A DNA stretch of 64,000 nucleotides from Vanessa cardui (Eukaryota > Arthropoda > Insecta > Lepidoptera > Nymphalidae), in NCBI RefSeq assembly GCF_905220365.1, contig NC_061138.1:10245814-10309813 (forward strand), given 5' to 3'. The position numbers were made by a program, and so were the translations under genes. The notes under the pieces were generated by a model. That model did no database searches. It saw only the letters and a list, made by a program, of their open reading frames with translations, and was not told the DNA's origin. Within the stretch, counting starts at the first letter, position 1. Every line of letters begins with the position of its first letter. Positions 13,001 to 21,895 of the stretch are shown piece after piece.

Positions 13001-16000
13001 AAGTTACTAATATAGTCTGTGATCCCAACTTTAGTAGTGCGATACTACCGTGGGAGAATTTAAAAGTGGCATACTTGTTGTACAAGTATAGAAATAAATT
13101 GAAGGATGGTATTACTGTAATACCTACGAGTTGCGAGTTTTGGGCAATGCCTGTTGAATTTCAAGATTTGCATAAGATAAGGATACCGCTTGGTATTTGT
13201 GAGGGAATTGACATGTCTATATTTGATACACTAGTTGAGGTAATTGATTGTTTGATATTTATATTTTGAATATATGTACAGTCAGAGTAAGAAAATTCGT
13301 TTTCAAATTCATATCTTCATCAAGTCGTTAGCTCTTAGTACCTTTTAAAACTAAATCACTAAACTGACAACTGCATATAAAATTAAACTTACATAGTATG
13401 ATAACTTGGTTCAAAATAGTGTAACATCTTTTTAAATTAGATATATTATCTTCTACTGAATTGTCAAAATGTGCCTGTCTGTGTCATATATTCTCGATCG
13501 GTAAAGCACAGATAATCGCTCATACTGAGCACGCGAAAATAGATCTTAAGGTGACGAACCTTTTCTTACCCCGACTGTATACGTGTTTCCTTCTTATAAC
13601 CTGCATGCCTTTAAAGGCGTGAAAGCTACTGACATGGCGAGGGCGACGACTGTGCTGACTGTTTTCGCCTTTGGACACTAACTACCACGTACTATCAAGT
13701 GGAATGGAGTCTTCCAAGATTGTTTAAAAAAAGAAAAAAAAAACTTAGATTTACATTTACATGGTATATGTATAACATAAGCTAATATTAGCTTAATTCC
13801 ACCCTTATTTCAATACCATTGCACTGACATTTGAAACACCATAGATTGTTTAGATCTTAAACTTGATGTGATATTATATCAATTCAAGTTTATAGTATGT
13901 AGTTGCTTTATCAATAAATTGGAAACAATTGTATAGTTTGTGTTGCGGTTGGAGAACTGTAATGCCTGTAATTATACTGGCTTACTCATCAATCAAAAAG
14001 GAGCTTTTGATTGTTGAGTAAGCCAGTGTAATCAGGATAAGGAACATAACATTTTCGATTCGAACATGATCGCCGACGCCGGGCCAATACGGCGTAAGAT
14101 GTGGCTTTTATGTTAGTTTGCCATGAAATAAGCAAATAAGTGTGTTTTATTTGTAATGTATTTCTTGGTGGTAGGGCTTTGTGCAAGCCCGTCTGGGTAG
14201 GTACCACCCACTCATCAGGTATTCTGCCGTCAAATAACAGTACTCAGTATTCTTGTGTTCCGGTTTGAAGGGTGAGTGAGCCAGTGTAACTACAGGCACA
14301 AGGGATATGACATCTTAGTTCCCAAGGTTGGTGGTACATTGACGATGTAAGGAATTGTAATATTTCTTACAGCGTCATTGTCTATGAGTGATGGTGACCA
14401 CTTACCATTAGGTGGCCCAAATGCTCGTCTCCCAAACTATATCATAAAAAAAATCCAGAAAATTAAACCATAATGATTTTGCATATTGTCCTGGGTTAAG
14501 TAAAGAATACGGGCAAACTAAGTGTACTCATACATATGTTATCAACAATTCCAATATGTATAAGAGCAGTTATATGTAAGATAGTAGGTAAATAATGTAT
14601 GCAATTACATTCCAGAAGTCTCGTATGATCAGCGATTCGGAGATAGAAGCGCAGCCTCTGTGGGAGTATCCTTGTAAATGTCGTGGACTGCCGAGAAAAT
14701 TGTTTGATATACACCTGAAAGATTTGAAGCCTACTTTCGCATGCGATGGGAAAAATCCAATCGTGTAAGTAATTTATTTATATACGTCTGTTCTGTACCG
14801 GTAATAGTATTAAATTGCCAGTGTAACTGCAGGCACAAGGGACATAACAACATAGTTCCCAAGGTTGGTGGCACATTGACGATGTAAGGAACAGTTAATA
14901 TTTCTTACAGCGTCATTGTCTATGGGTGATGGTGACCACTTACCATCAGGTGGCCCATCTATCCACAAACCTATACTATAAAAAAAAATTATAATCCGTT
15001 GCGTAGTTTTAAAGATCTAAGTACACATAGGGACAGACAGTGGTGAGCGACTTTTTACTTTATGTATGTAACATTCAATTGAAGAATTGCTAAAGCTAAA
15101 TCTTACGATTACATATTAGATTTATTTCTGCTATGTTATGCAGTACAAACAATTTTCTTATAAATATATCTTTTTTAAAATACAAAACCATTCTCCCCTC
15201 CACTTAAAATATGAAAACGAAATTTTATCAAATTTGGATCAGCGGTTTGATCGCGAAAGTGCGAGAGATAAACAGACATACAGAGTTACTTTTTCACATT
15301 TATAATATTAATATAGATTTAATATTATAGTACTCGGACACAACTTAGATGCAGCATCGGCAGAATTCGTAAAAACGATCACACCTGAATTGAGTATGCT
15401 ATACCAAATTATCAATATCTATTTCTCATGTGAATATGATCTTTACACAGACGTAATAACTTGTAATATCATATGAATATATTCATAAATTTGACACGTC
15501 GATATACATCTCGGCTTAAACTGGCGCGAGAATCTATAATGACGAATAGCGTTCAATGGCGCGAAAGGGAGCTATTTCCATTGGTCGTGTAAATCGAATT
15601 TATTTTCTATTCATTGCATTTTACGAAGCTACATCTAGTTTGTGTCGTACTGTACTTGAAGTTCCTGTAATGACATTGCTAATATTTAAAACGATTTTTT
15701 TTATCTAAAATAAGGAACACCTTAGACTATTATAATTCCATCGATTATTATAAAACCAAAGACATCTCGTTAGTCTCGAGTTGTTTATTTGTCTTTACTC
15801 TTGTTCTTGGGCCATAGTAGAAATCGGTTCGATTCTAAAATGTGTATATTTTGTGTTTAAGGGATTCAGAGATTGAAGGAGTTAATCCAGTGAACGGTTT
15901 TGCGATATGGGCCGTGTGGGTAGTGGGGGAAAACCGCATTAGCTCGGGGCCTGTGGACTGGCCGAACTTTGGGGATAACGTTAATTGGGATTTGCACACC

Positions 16001-18752
16001 AGGCAGGCGGTGAAGATTCTTGTAAGTTTTAGAAGTAAAAATGGTTACATTCTTGGGACTATCAAATACAACAACAACAACAACAGCCTGTAAATTCCCA
16101 CTGCTGGGCTAAAGTCCTCCTCTCCCTTTGAGGAGAAGGTTTGGAACATATTCCACCACGCTGTTCCAATGCGGGTTGGTGGAATACACATGTGGCAGAA
16201 TTTCTATGAAAATTGACACATGCAGGTTTCCTCACGATGTTTTCCTTCACCGCACATTAAGCACATGAATCAGCGGTGCTTGCCTGGGTTTGAACCCGCA
16301 ATCATCGGTTAAGATGCACGCGTTCTAACCACTGGGCCATCTCGACTCAATCGCATCGGTGGTTCAGTGGTAGAATGCTCGCCTGCCTATCAAATACACA
16401 TGCATGGAATACAAATATAATTTACATAACTGCAATTATCTTTTGTATTTTTCGTATAATAGTCCTTCTTATTCATTATTTAAATCCGATCAAGTTATTT
16501 GCTTGTTGTGTGTGTGTTGTTTTTCATTTGCGGGTCATATTATATGGTATCAACAAAAGCTTTTCTTCTGAATGCGGGTTTTGCCTATAGGTTGGTTTAT
16601 ACTAGAAGCGGGATGCGTGGAGAACATTTTTGAAATATTCAACCGTATCCACAGCTCTTAATCAGAAATTCGAATACCAATAAAAATTAATAGAAGTCAA
16701 AATATAAAAACAATATTTAAAACTGTTTAATTTTAAACCTACTACTTTTTTTGATATTAAGTTATTTTTAATATTTGTAACCAATGTAATTTAATGTATC
16801 AAGAGCGTTATGGTCTTTATAGCTTGTTGTTGTTGATGATGATGAAGTAGTACCCTGTTGTATTTAAACAATTACGAATTTCCAATTATAACAACCGTAT
16901 CTACGTATAGAAAATAGGTTAATGGAGACTTCGAGAAATCGACAATTTGTAAAATCGATTAGGAATAGAAGTAGAGATACATGAAGACTTATACGTGTTT
17001 TCTCGCTTTTTGGAATAGTGTTGGCTTATGCCAATTCAAATCAATTTTATTCAAGTAAACTTCACATTGAAGCGTTTTTGAATCGTCGATAATTAAATAC
17101 TAACCACCGTTTCGGAAAGCAACTTCTAGCGAGAAGAAACGGCAAGAAACTCGTATAGTTGCTCTTTTCAAATAAACAGATTTACAACGCTTTTATTTAC
17201 AGTAATTAGTGTCCTATGATGGAAACAGAGCATAACTCCATGCGTTTTTTTTCTAAAAAGTACTCTTTTAATGAATAATATGATTTATTTAATTATTAAG
17301 TCTAATAATAATCTTTTTAAATTTTGAAAATGGTAGATTGATTATTTTTTCCGGTACCTTTTTTACTTCTTCTTTCGTTCTTTACTTGATGGTAGAGCTT
17401 TGTGCAAGCCCGTCTGGGTAGGTACCACCCACTCATAAGTTATTCTACCGCCAAATAACAGTACTCAGTATTGTTGTGTTCCGGTTTGAAGGGTGAGTGA
17501 GCCAGTGTAACTACAGGCACAAGGAACATAACATCTTAGCTCCCAAGGTTGGTGGCACATTGACGATGTAAAGAATAGTAGATATTTCTTACAGCGTCAT
17601 TGTCTATGGGTGATGCTGACCACTTTCCATCAGGTGGCCCATATGCTCGTCCGCCAACCTATACCATAAAAACAAAAAAAAACATATTATATACCGGTGC
17701 GTATACCATTGCCCAAGAACGTTCTATTTACCGTATGCAAACGGAAACTGGGGGTTACAAGTTTATTCTTATTTCTTGTATTAATAGTATGTATATCAGC
17801 ATTGATGGAATATTTTTTTATATTCTTTTGTATAAACATTATATTATCATAAATATATTGCGAAGCAGCCGTTAATACACCTATTTCATTAAATTTCTCG
17901 CGTAATGATGTCCTAGAGCTAATATTGTAAATAGATCGGATAGCTCTTCTCTGTAGAATTAAAACAACTTCAATATCTGCTGCATTACCCCATAACAACA
18001 TTCCATATGACATAAGACAGTAAAAAATACTAAAATAAACTAGCCTAGCAGTACTCATGTCCGTGAGTTTTCTAATTATTTTTATTGCATAAATGGCACT
18101 ACTTAGTTTCCTTGCTAGGGTATACAAATGGGCCCCACTGCAGATTGGAGTCAAGGGTTATCCCTAAAAAGACCGTCGACACAACAAACTCAAGCCTTTT
18201 ATTTTTCAAAGTGATTGCAGAAAGCTTTGATTTAATATTTGGCAAGGAAAACAAAACACATTTCGTCTTTTTGGCATTCAGTACTAAATGATTTATGTCA
18301 AACCAACCAAGAACCCGCGACAGAGAACTGCTTACAACGACATAGTTGTTTATTTTTCTTTCAAGTTTAAAAATAAGGGATGTGTCATTTGCAAACTGTA
18401 CATTATCGCAAGTTTTTTTTACAAAATTACCAATTAGTATTATAGTGATATTTTGGGAAGTTTTTTAACCTTACGCTTAGAGCCACTTAAAAGTGGCTTA
18501 AAAATAAGGTTTACGGTGTTTTCGTTACATCTCAACACGATACTAACATCAAATGAAAATTTATTTTCATTAATTCACATTATTGAAATGTATTTTTTGG
18601 GGCCTTTTTATTTACTATATATATATATTTTATATTTGTTTCAGAAACATTCAAGAACAGTAACTGACTCGGATGTATGGTATTACCAAGTAGCCTGCGA
18701 TTTGGAGAAGGGACAATTCAATCTGCATATAGACTGGGTCAATGAAGAATAA
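10060..18752 (+). CDS. Prmt7: Protein arginine N-methyltransferase 7 (PRMT7 / Art7)
   Basis: Eight coding exons: 10060-10273, 10505-10750, 11318-11496, 11886-12111, 12464-13239, 14616-14764, 15862-16021 and 18645-18752. They sum to 2058 nt, or 685 aa plus stop, close to human PRMT7 (692 aa); all introns are GT-AG and in phase. Residues 68-76 (VLDIGTGTG) are SAM-binding motif I. Residues 143-154 (TEVFDTELIGEG) are the double-E loop with E144 and E153. RDHWMQAVYYLP (about 318-329) matches the human RDHWMQCVYFLP segment. From about residue 340 a second, degenerate methyltransferase module follows (VVLDLNGSSFLGLAAARVGA), ending in HIDWVNEE. PRMT7 is the type III enzyme making monomethyl-arginine on histones and splicing proteins. 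The Cys-rich 'CCWNPHC' of human aligns with NVNWDLHTRQAV here, so those cysteines are absent. A poly(A) signal AATAAA lies at 18779-18784. Confidence 0.97.
11606..11850 (+). mobile_element. tRNA-derived SINE in PRMT7 intron 3
   Basis: This fills most of the 389-bp intron between exons 3 and 4. The head carries a split polymerase III promoter: an A-box-like region near 11615-11640 and a B-box-like GAGTTCGATTCCTGG at about 11669-11683. A unique body follows ('TGTTGTCTTGGGTCTGGGTG'), then a TTATTTATTATT tail. I recognise this family as widespread in Lepidoptera. It lies in the sense direction of PRMT7. It is not a functional tRNA gene. Confidence 0.8.
12314..12433. repeat. Hairpin-bearing interspersed repeat, copy 1
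   Basis: This shares long near-identical stretches (for example AACGGATTTRAATCGCGTAT and TATTAATTATTTTT) with 23750-23855. Here the 3' part forms an imperfect palindrome: ACGTTTTGAGCACTTTACAG at 12372 and CTGTAAAGTGCTCAAAAC near 12430. I know this repeat as common in lepidopteran genomes; its class (MITE or SINE tail) is not settled from these two copies. Confidence 0.6.
13277..13579. mobile_element. Tc1/mariner-type MITE flanked by TA
   Basis: TA dinucleotides (13277-13278 and 13578-13579) bound a 299-bp element with terminal inverted repeats: CAGTCAGAGTAAGAAAA on the left and TTTTCTTACCCCGACTG on the right (two mismatches in 17). There is no internal ORF. The TA duplication and a CAGT-type terminus fit the Tc1/mariner superfamily. 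It begins only 40 bp after the donor of PRMT7 exon 5. Confidence 0.78.
13964..14036. repeat. Inverted SINE fragments forming a hairpin
   Basis: Two short pieces of the same SINE ('GAGTAAGCCAGTGTAAT') face each other around a 6-base loop. The 22-bp core stem at 13977-14026 has one mismatch. The arrangement suggests a fold-back event in an old SINE copy. Confidence 0.65.
14165..14452 (+). mobile_element. SINE-like retroposon ('CCATCAGGTGGCCC' family), copy 1
   Basis: Conserved blocks in order: GTAGGGCTTTGTGCAAGCCC, GGTAGGTACCACCCACTCAT, GTGTTCCGGTTTGAAGGGTG, a 'cagcgtcattgtctatg' block, and CACTTACCATTAGGTGGCCC, ending in an A-rich tail. At least three clear and several decayed copies occur in this window, so the blocks define an interspersed retroposon family. 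It lies in PRMT7 intron 6. No coding capacity. Confidence 0.8.
14817..14988 (+). mobile_element. SINE-like retroposon, 5'-truncated copy
   Basis: 3' half of the family seen at 14165-14452, starting at GCCAGTGTAACTGCAGGCAC and ending with an A-rich tail. It lies in PRMT7 intron 7 and is very similar to the neighbouring copy. Confidence 0.75.
14989..15075 (-). mobile_element. Helitron 5' fragment
   Basis: The minus strand shows the AGATCTTTAAAACTACGCAA-type block also present at 28219-28428 and 43125-43195, where it belongs to a short Helitron. Only the 5' part is kept here, abutting the A-tail of the preceding retroposon. Confidence 0.5.
15190..15321. mobile_element. Decayed repeat ending in TTATAATATTAATATAGAT, copy 1
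   Basis: The last 30 bases, and the 'gacagacat..agagttactttt' block before them, recur at 55905-56094. The text resembles lepidopteran Helitron or RTE tails. There is no ORF. Confidence 0.45.
15329..15656. mobile_element. MITE with ~35-bp inverted repeats, copy 1
   Basis: The left terminus GGACACAACTTAGATGCAGC and the right terminus (minus strand GACACAAACTAGATGTAGCT) are inverted copies. A second element with the same termini lies at 20821-21169. There is no coding capacity. It lies in PRMT7 intron 7, just upstream of exon 7. Confidence 0.72.
16059..16398 (-). mobile_element. SINE joined to a tRNA-Gly half within one target-site duplication
   Basis: The 12-bp direct repeat CTATCAAATACA stands at 16059-16070 and 16387-16398. 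Between them, on the minus strand, is a full tRNA-derived SINE (16071-16348). Its 5' head reads GAGTCGAGATGGCCCAGTGG, a B-box region 'gcgggttcaaaccc' follows, and the tail is (TTG)n. A 4-base filler (16349-16352) and a plus-strand tRNA-Gly 5' half (16353-16387) come next. The SINE family is seen again at 24375, 40466, 42340, 53090 and 58015. The insertion starts 38 bp downstream of the exon 7 donor of PRMT7. Confidence 0.85.
16353..16387 (+). pseudogene. 5' half of tRNA-Gly(GCC), retroposed
   Basis: 35 nt identical, as I recall the insect tRNA-Gly(GCC) sequence, to tRNA nucleotide 1 through the GCC anticodon. It starts GCATCGGTGGTTCAGTGGTA and ends CTCGCCTGCC. The D-arm is present; the anticodon 3' arm, T-arm and acceptor 3' strand are missing, so it cannot be a tRNA. 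The last C is shared with the target-site duplication. The start at tRNA position 1 and the stop in the anticodon match a natural 5' tRNA half. Confidence 0.85.
17035..17180 (-). mobile_element. LINE 3'-end fragment
   Basis: Minus-strand text 'GAATAAAATTGATTTGAATT' with the upstream 'cgattcaaaaacgcttcaatgtg' block resembles the 3' ends of common lepidopteran LINEs. It is short, with no ORF, and lies in PRMT7 intron 7. Confidence 0.5.
17387..17682 (+). mobile_element. SINE-like retroposon ('CCATCAGGTGGCCC' family), copy 3
   Basis: Nearly full copy of the family at 14165-14452: GGTAGAGCTTTGTGCAAGCC at the start, CCATCAGGTGGCCCATATGC near the end, then an A-rich tail. It lies next to the antisense LINE remnant. 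Confidence 0.8.
17690..18420 (-). pseudogene. Broken reverse transcriptase of a jockey-like LINE
   Basis: A 155-codon minus-strand frame (17687-18154) reads HLYTLARKLSSAIYAIKIIR and continues with LVYFSIFYCLMSYGMLLWGN. These are the thumb and C-terminal region of a non-LTR reverse transcriptase of the jockey-like type common in insects. Further upstream on the same strand another frame reads DNVQFANDTSLIFKLERKIN, where FAND replaces the catalytic (F/Y)ADD box, then WFDINHLVLNAKKTKCVLF. The two frames are offset by a shift near 18130-18155. Truncation, frameshift and loss of the first catalytic Asp show it is dead. It lies antisense in PRMT7's last intron. Confidence 0.85.
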
Positions 18753-18784
18753 TTATAGTCTGTATCAATCATATATTTAATAAA

Positions 18785-20160
18785 TATTGATGCAATTACT
18801 TTATACATATATAGTTATTTTAATTAATAAGATATAAAATAATCTGATGATTATTAATGACTCTGCGTGTTGGGACATTTTTGTCATAGTTTTTATTTAC
18901 ATGCATTTACAACTGAATGAAATCAACGACAATATGGTTTATATTGTTTTTTTTTTTTTTTTTTTTAAAATAGTTTATTTATTTTGGTTACTGACTCTTT
19001 CGAGTACAAGTATTAAATGTAAACGTTTTTAAAATAAATAAAAAATATCTGTCATAATTATCAATGTCTATGTAACTTAATATCATGTCAATGTCAATAA
19101 ATGAATGAAATGCATAACTGAATTATTATTGCATATTTTATATGAAACCTTATTTAAAATATTTGGGCATAGATATGTATTAGTTTTTTCACGTGAACAA
19201 CAGTAGACGTATATTTATATTGAATCATTTTGTCGGTAGTGAAAAATCTCTTCTTTAATAAATGTCGAATGTATTTTGTGCCGCCTTAATAATTAATTGA
19301 AAATTGTTTACTGTATTAAAGTACAAGGTTTTTTTGCGCGATATTTTTTTAACTGGTTCTGATCTTACTTAGGAATTACTTTTGAAGTTAGAGAAAAATA
19401 TGTATTGTTGATATCAAAGAGATTACAATACGAGATTTTTAAGGCGCGGGGATAATGAGAGAACACGAAATTATAACCAATATTTGATGTTGAATGCTCG
19501 TCCAAACCTGCCGTTTGCATTTTGCTACTGCAGACTACTTACTAACAGTCTTTGAATAGTGTATCATTATTTATGATACAAAAATACTCCACTTAACTAC
19601 TGATCCACTTTAATTTTACGTACCTTTAAAAAATTCTAATTTTTAATTTCCAAGAACAGTTACGTTGACGTTTAAGTCGCCATTTTTTCACACTCTAGAT
19701 TTTAATACAATGCTAGTACCTAATTTAAAATAGTGTGTGTGCAATTTACAATCTGTGATTAAGTAAAACTTAATGAATTTAAATGTTTCCTTTTCTTTGT
19801 CTCTTTGTCGTGTTTCCTTTTCGTTTAATCTTGTTTTAAATCACTTTTTATTTCACTTTAAAAACAATGAAAATTAATTCGATAATAGAATGTCTTATGG
19901 CTAATTAAAAAAAAAAAAGAAATCAATGTTGGCTTCCATTCAATTTTATTCCTTATATTCATTGAAAATCTTTGTGACGTTTATATTAACAATGGCGGTT
20001 ATGCCTTAGGTCTATAGAATGGGCTAAAATTTAGGTATATTTTTAGCCAGAAAGACTTAGACATTGAAATTACTAAGAAAGGAAAGTATGAAACTTAAAA
20101 CAGTTAATTTAGGTGCACTTTTTATAAGTGATCCAAAAATTGAATTAGCTTAATTTGTTT
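18785..20160. other. Intergenic sequence 3' of PRMT7
   Basis: Begins after the PRMT7 poly(A) signal. It contains a 17-bp T run near 18950 and otherwise AT-rich sequence. No exon or clear repeat family was seen. Confidence 0.5.
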
Positions 20161-20164
20161 AAGT

Positions 20165-20310
20165 ATGTATACTCAATATTACTGTGTTCCGGTTTTAAGG
20201 GTGAGTTAGCCAGTGTAGTGTAACTACAGTCACAATGGACATAACATCTTAATTCACAAGGCGTGACGCATTGACGAGTAAAGAATAGTTAATATTTAGC
20301 TATAACATAA
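20165..20310 (+). mobile_element. Decayed SINE-like retroposon fragment
   Basis: Keeps GTGTTCCGGTTTTAAGGGTG and a corrupted 'gacataacatcttaattc' block of the family at 14165. It contains a small internal duplication ('gtgtagtgtaac'). Confidence 0.6.
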
Positions 20311-20820
20311 AATAAGTTCACCTACTTGCCTTAGAAAAATTTCGTTATCACGAAATATTTAAGTAACAATACATACAAACTGAAATGCATAAGGTCTATA
20401 TAGTTGTATTGTTGTATTCTTTACTCATTATTTATAGTGTTTCGAATCCGGTCAGAACAAACGCGTTCCGTTATCAAAGATCCGGCACGTCTTCTACAGA
20501 ACTCCGTAAAAAGATGGGATGTTAAAGTATGGTAACTAGTATCTAGCGTCACCTACCGCAGTAGCACGAAAAACTTAATGGCAACTCAGCGATTCCACAC
20601 TCGTAGTTCGACCACGCTTTTTGCCGCTACTTCACGCAATCTCATTATGCTGTCGGGAACTCACACGATTAATTAATTATTTATGGCTTATTAGAAAATC
20701 AGCTTAGCGCCCGGATTGAAGCTCGGATGCGGAATCAATCTGTGTTTAACGGTTCTATTTTTTGTTTTAAAATGATATATGATGTTTATGTTGAGTTTGT
20801 AATAGTTTTGAAAAATGTTA

Positions 20821-21169
20821 AGGTATATTACGACACAACTTAGATGTAGCATCGGCAAATTCAATAAAACCGATGACTGCATGTTTATACCACCAATAGA
20901 AATAGCTCGCTATCGCGCCATTCGACGCTGTTCCTCGCTATAGATTCAGTTCATTCCGACAAAGAAATTGCATGTAAATCAACGTGTCAAATTGACGAAT
21001 ATATTAGGTCATATGATATTACAAGTTATTACGTTTGTGTACAGATCATATTCACATTAGAAATAGATATTAATAATTTGGGATAGCGTACTTAATTTAG
21101 ATGTGATCGGTTTTACGAATTTTGCCGATGGTACATCTAAGTTATGTCGTACTATACCTACTACCTATA
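20821..21169. mobile_element. MITE with ~38-bp inverted repeats, copy 2
   Basis: The left terminus AGGTATATTACGACACAACT and the right terminus (minus strand AGGTATAGTACGACATAACT) match at 18 of 20 bases, and the similarity runs on through a 'gccgatggtacatc' block. The ends are shared with 15329-15656. The internal 'atatgatattacaagttatt' block is in opposite orientation relative to copy 1. No ORF. Confidence 0.78.
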
Positions 21170-21735
21170 TTACATTTTATAGCTCCTTGTTACAACTATG
21201 TAACTGCTGTATGATGTTAACCCAACATTCTTAAGCCAATCTATAAATGTAATAATAATTAAATATATATTATAAGCTAAGATTATTTATGAAAAATTAA
21301 TAGTAAAATCTCTTGTCATTCCGATTTCCTTGTAAGTGAATGGCATGCATTTAACTTGTTTTCCATTTTCGTAATAATTCATCTCAATTTTCTTACACCT
21401 TAGATGTTCGAGATGAAAGTTTTAAATTCAAGTTAATATAATATGAACTATCAAGGTAACAATCTACCTAAATAGATAGGAAGATTGTAGATGGAAATCA
21501 AACAAAAGCATATACTGTTACTATGAGGAAAATGTTTAAGTATAAATAAAACGTAGTAGTCGCTGGGAAAAATCTTAATGTTTTTGATTAGTATTAATAA
21601 TATTCGACAGAACCTACAAATTATGGTTCTGTACTGGATAGCCTAACAAGAACGTAATATTAGGAACGGTTCGGTATTTAAGGTTAAGCGTAATCATTTA
21701 ACGATTGTTGCGTTCGGAGATTATTATTATTATTA
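21170..21735. other. Intergenic sequence, nothing recognised
   Basis: AT-rich, no exon or known repeat seen. It ends at a short (ATT)n run at about 21722-21737. Confidence 0.45.
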
Positions 21736-21737
21736 TT

Positions 21738-21895
21738 TTTATGGAATATGTTGGCGGACGGGCATATGGGCCACCTGATGGTAAGTGGTCACCATCACCC
21801 ATAGACAATGACGCTGTAAGATATATTAATTATTCCTTACATCGTCAATGCGTCCCTTGTGCCTGAAGTTACACTGGCTCACTCACCCTAATTAA
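21738..21895 (-). mobile_element. SINE-like retroposon, minus-strand copy, truncated
   Basis: GGGCCACCTGATGGTAAGTG near 21768 is the reverse of the family's signature block. The copy ends at a 'gagtgagccagtgtaac' block near 21890, so the 5' part is missing. Confidence 0.75.

Noticed and set aside
16062..16250. Minus-strand ORF ending in a run of cysteines
   Set aside because: Entirely within the SINE; the Cys run is the (TTG)n tail read in another frame.
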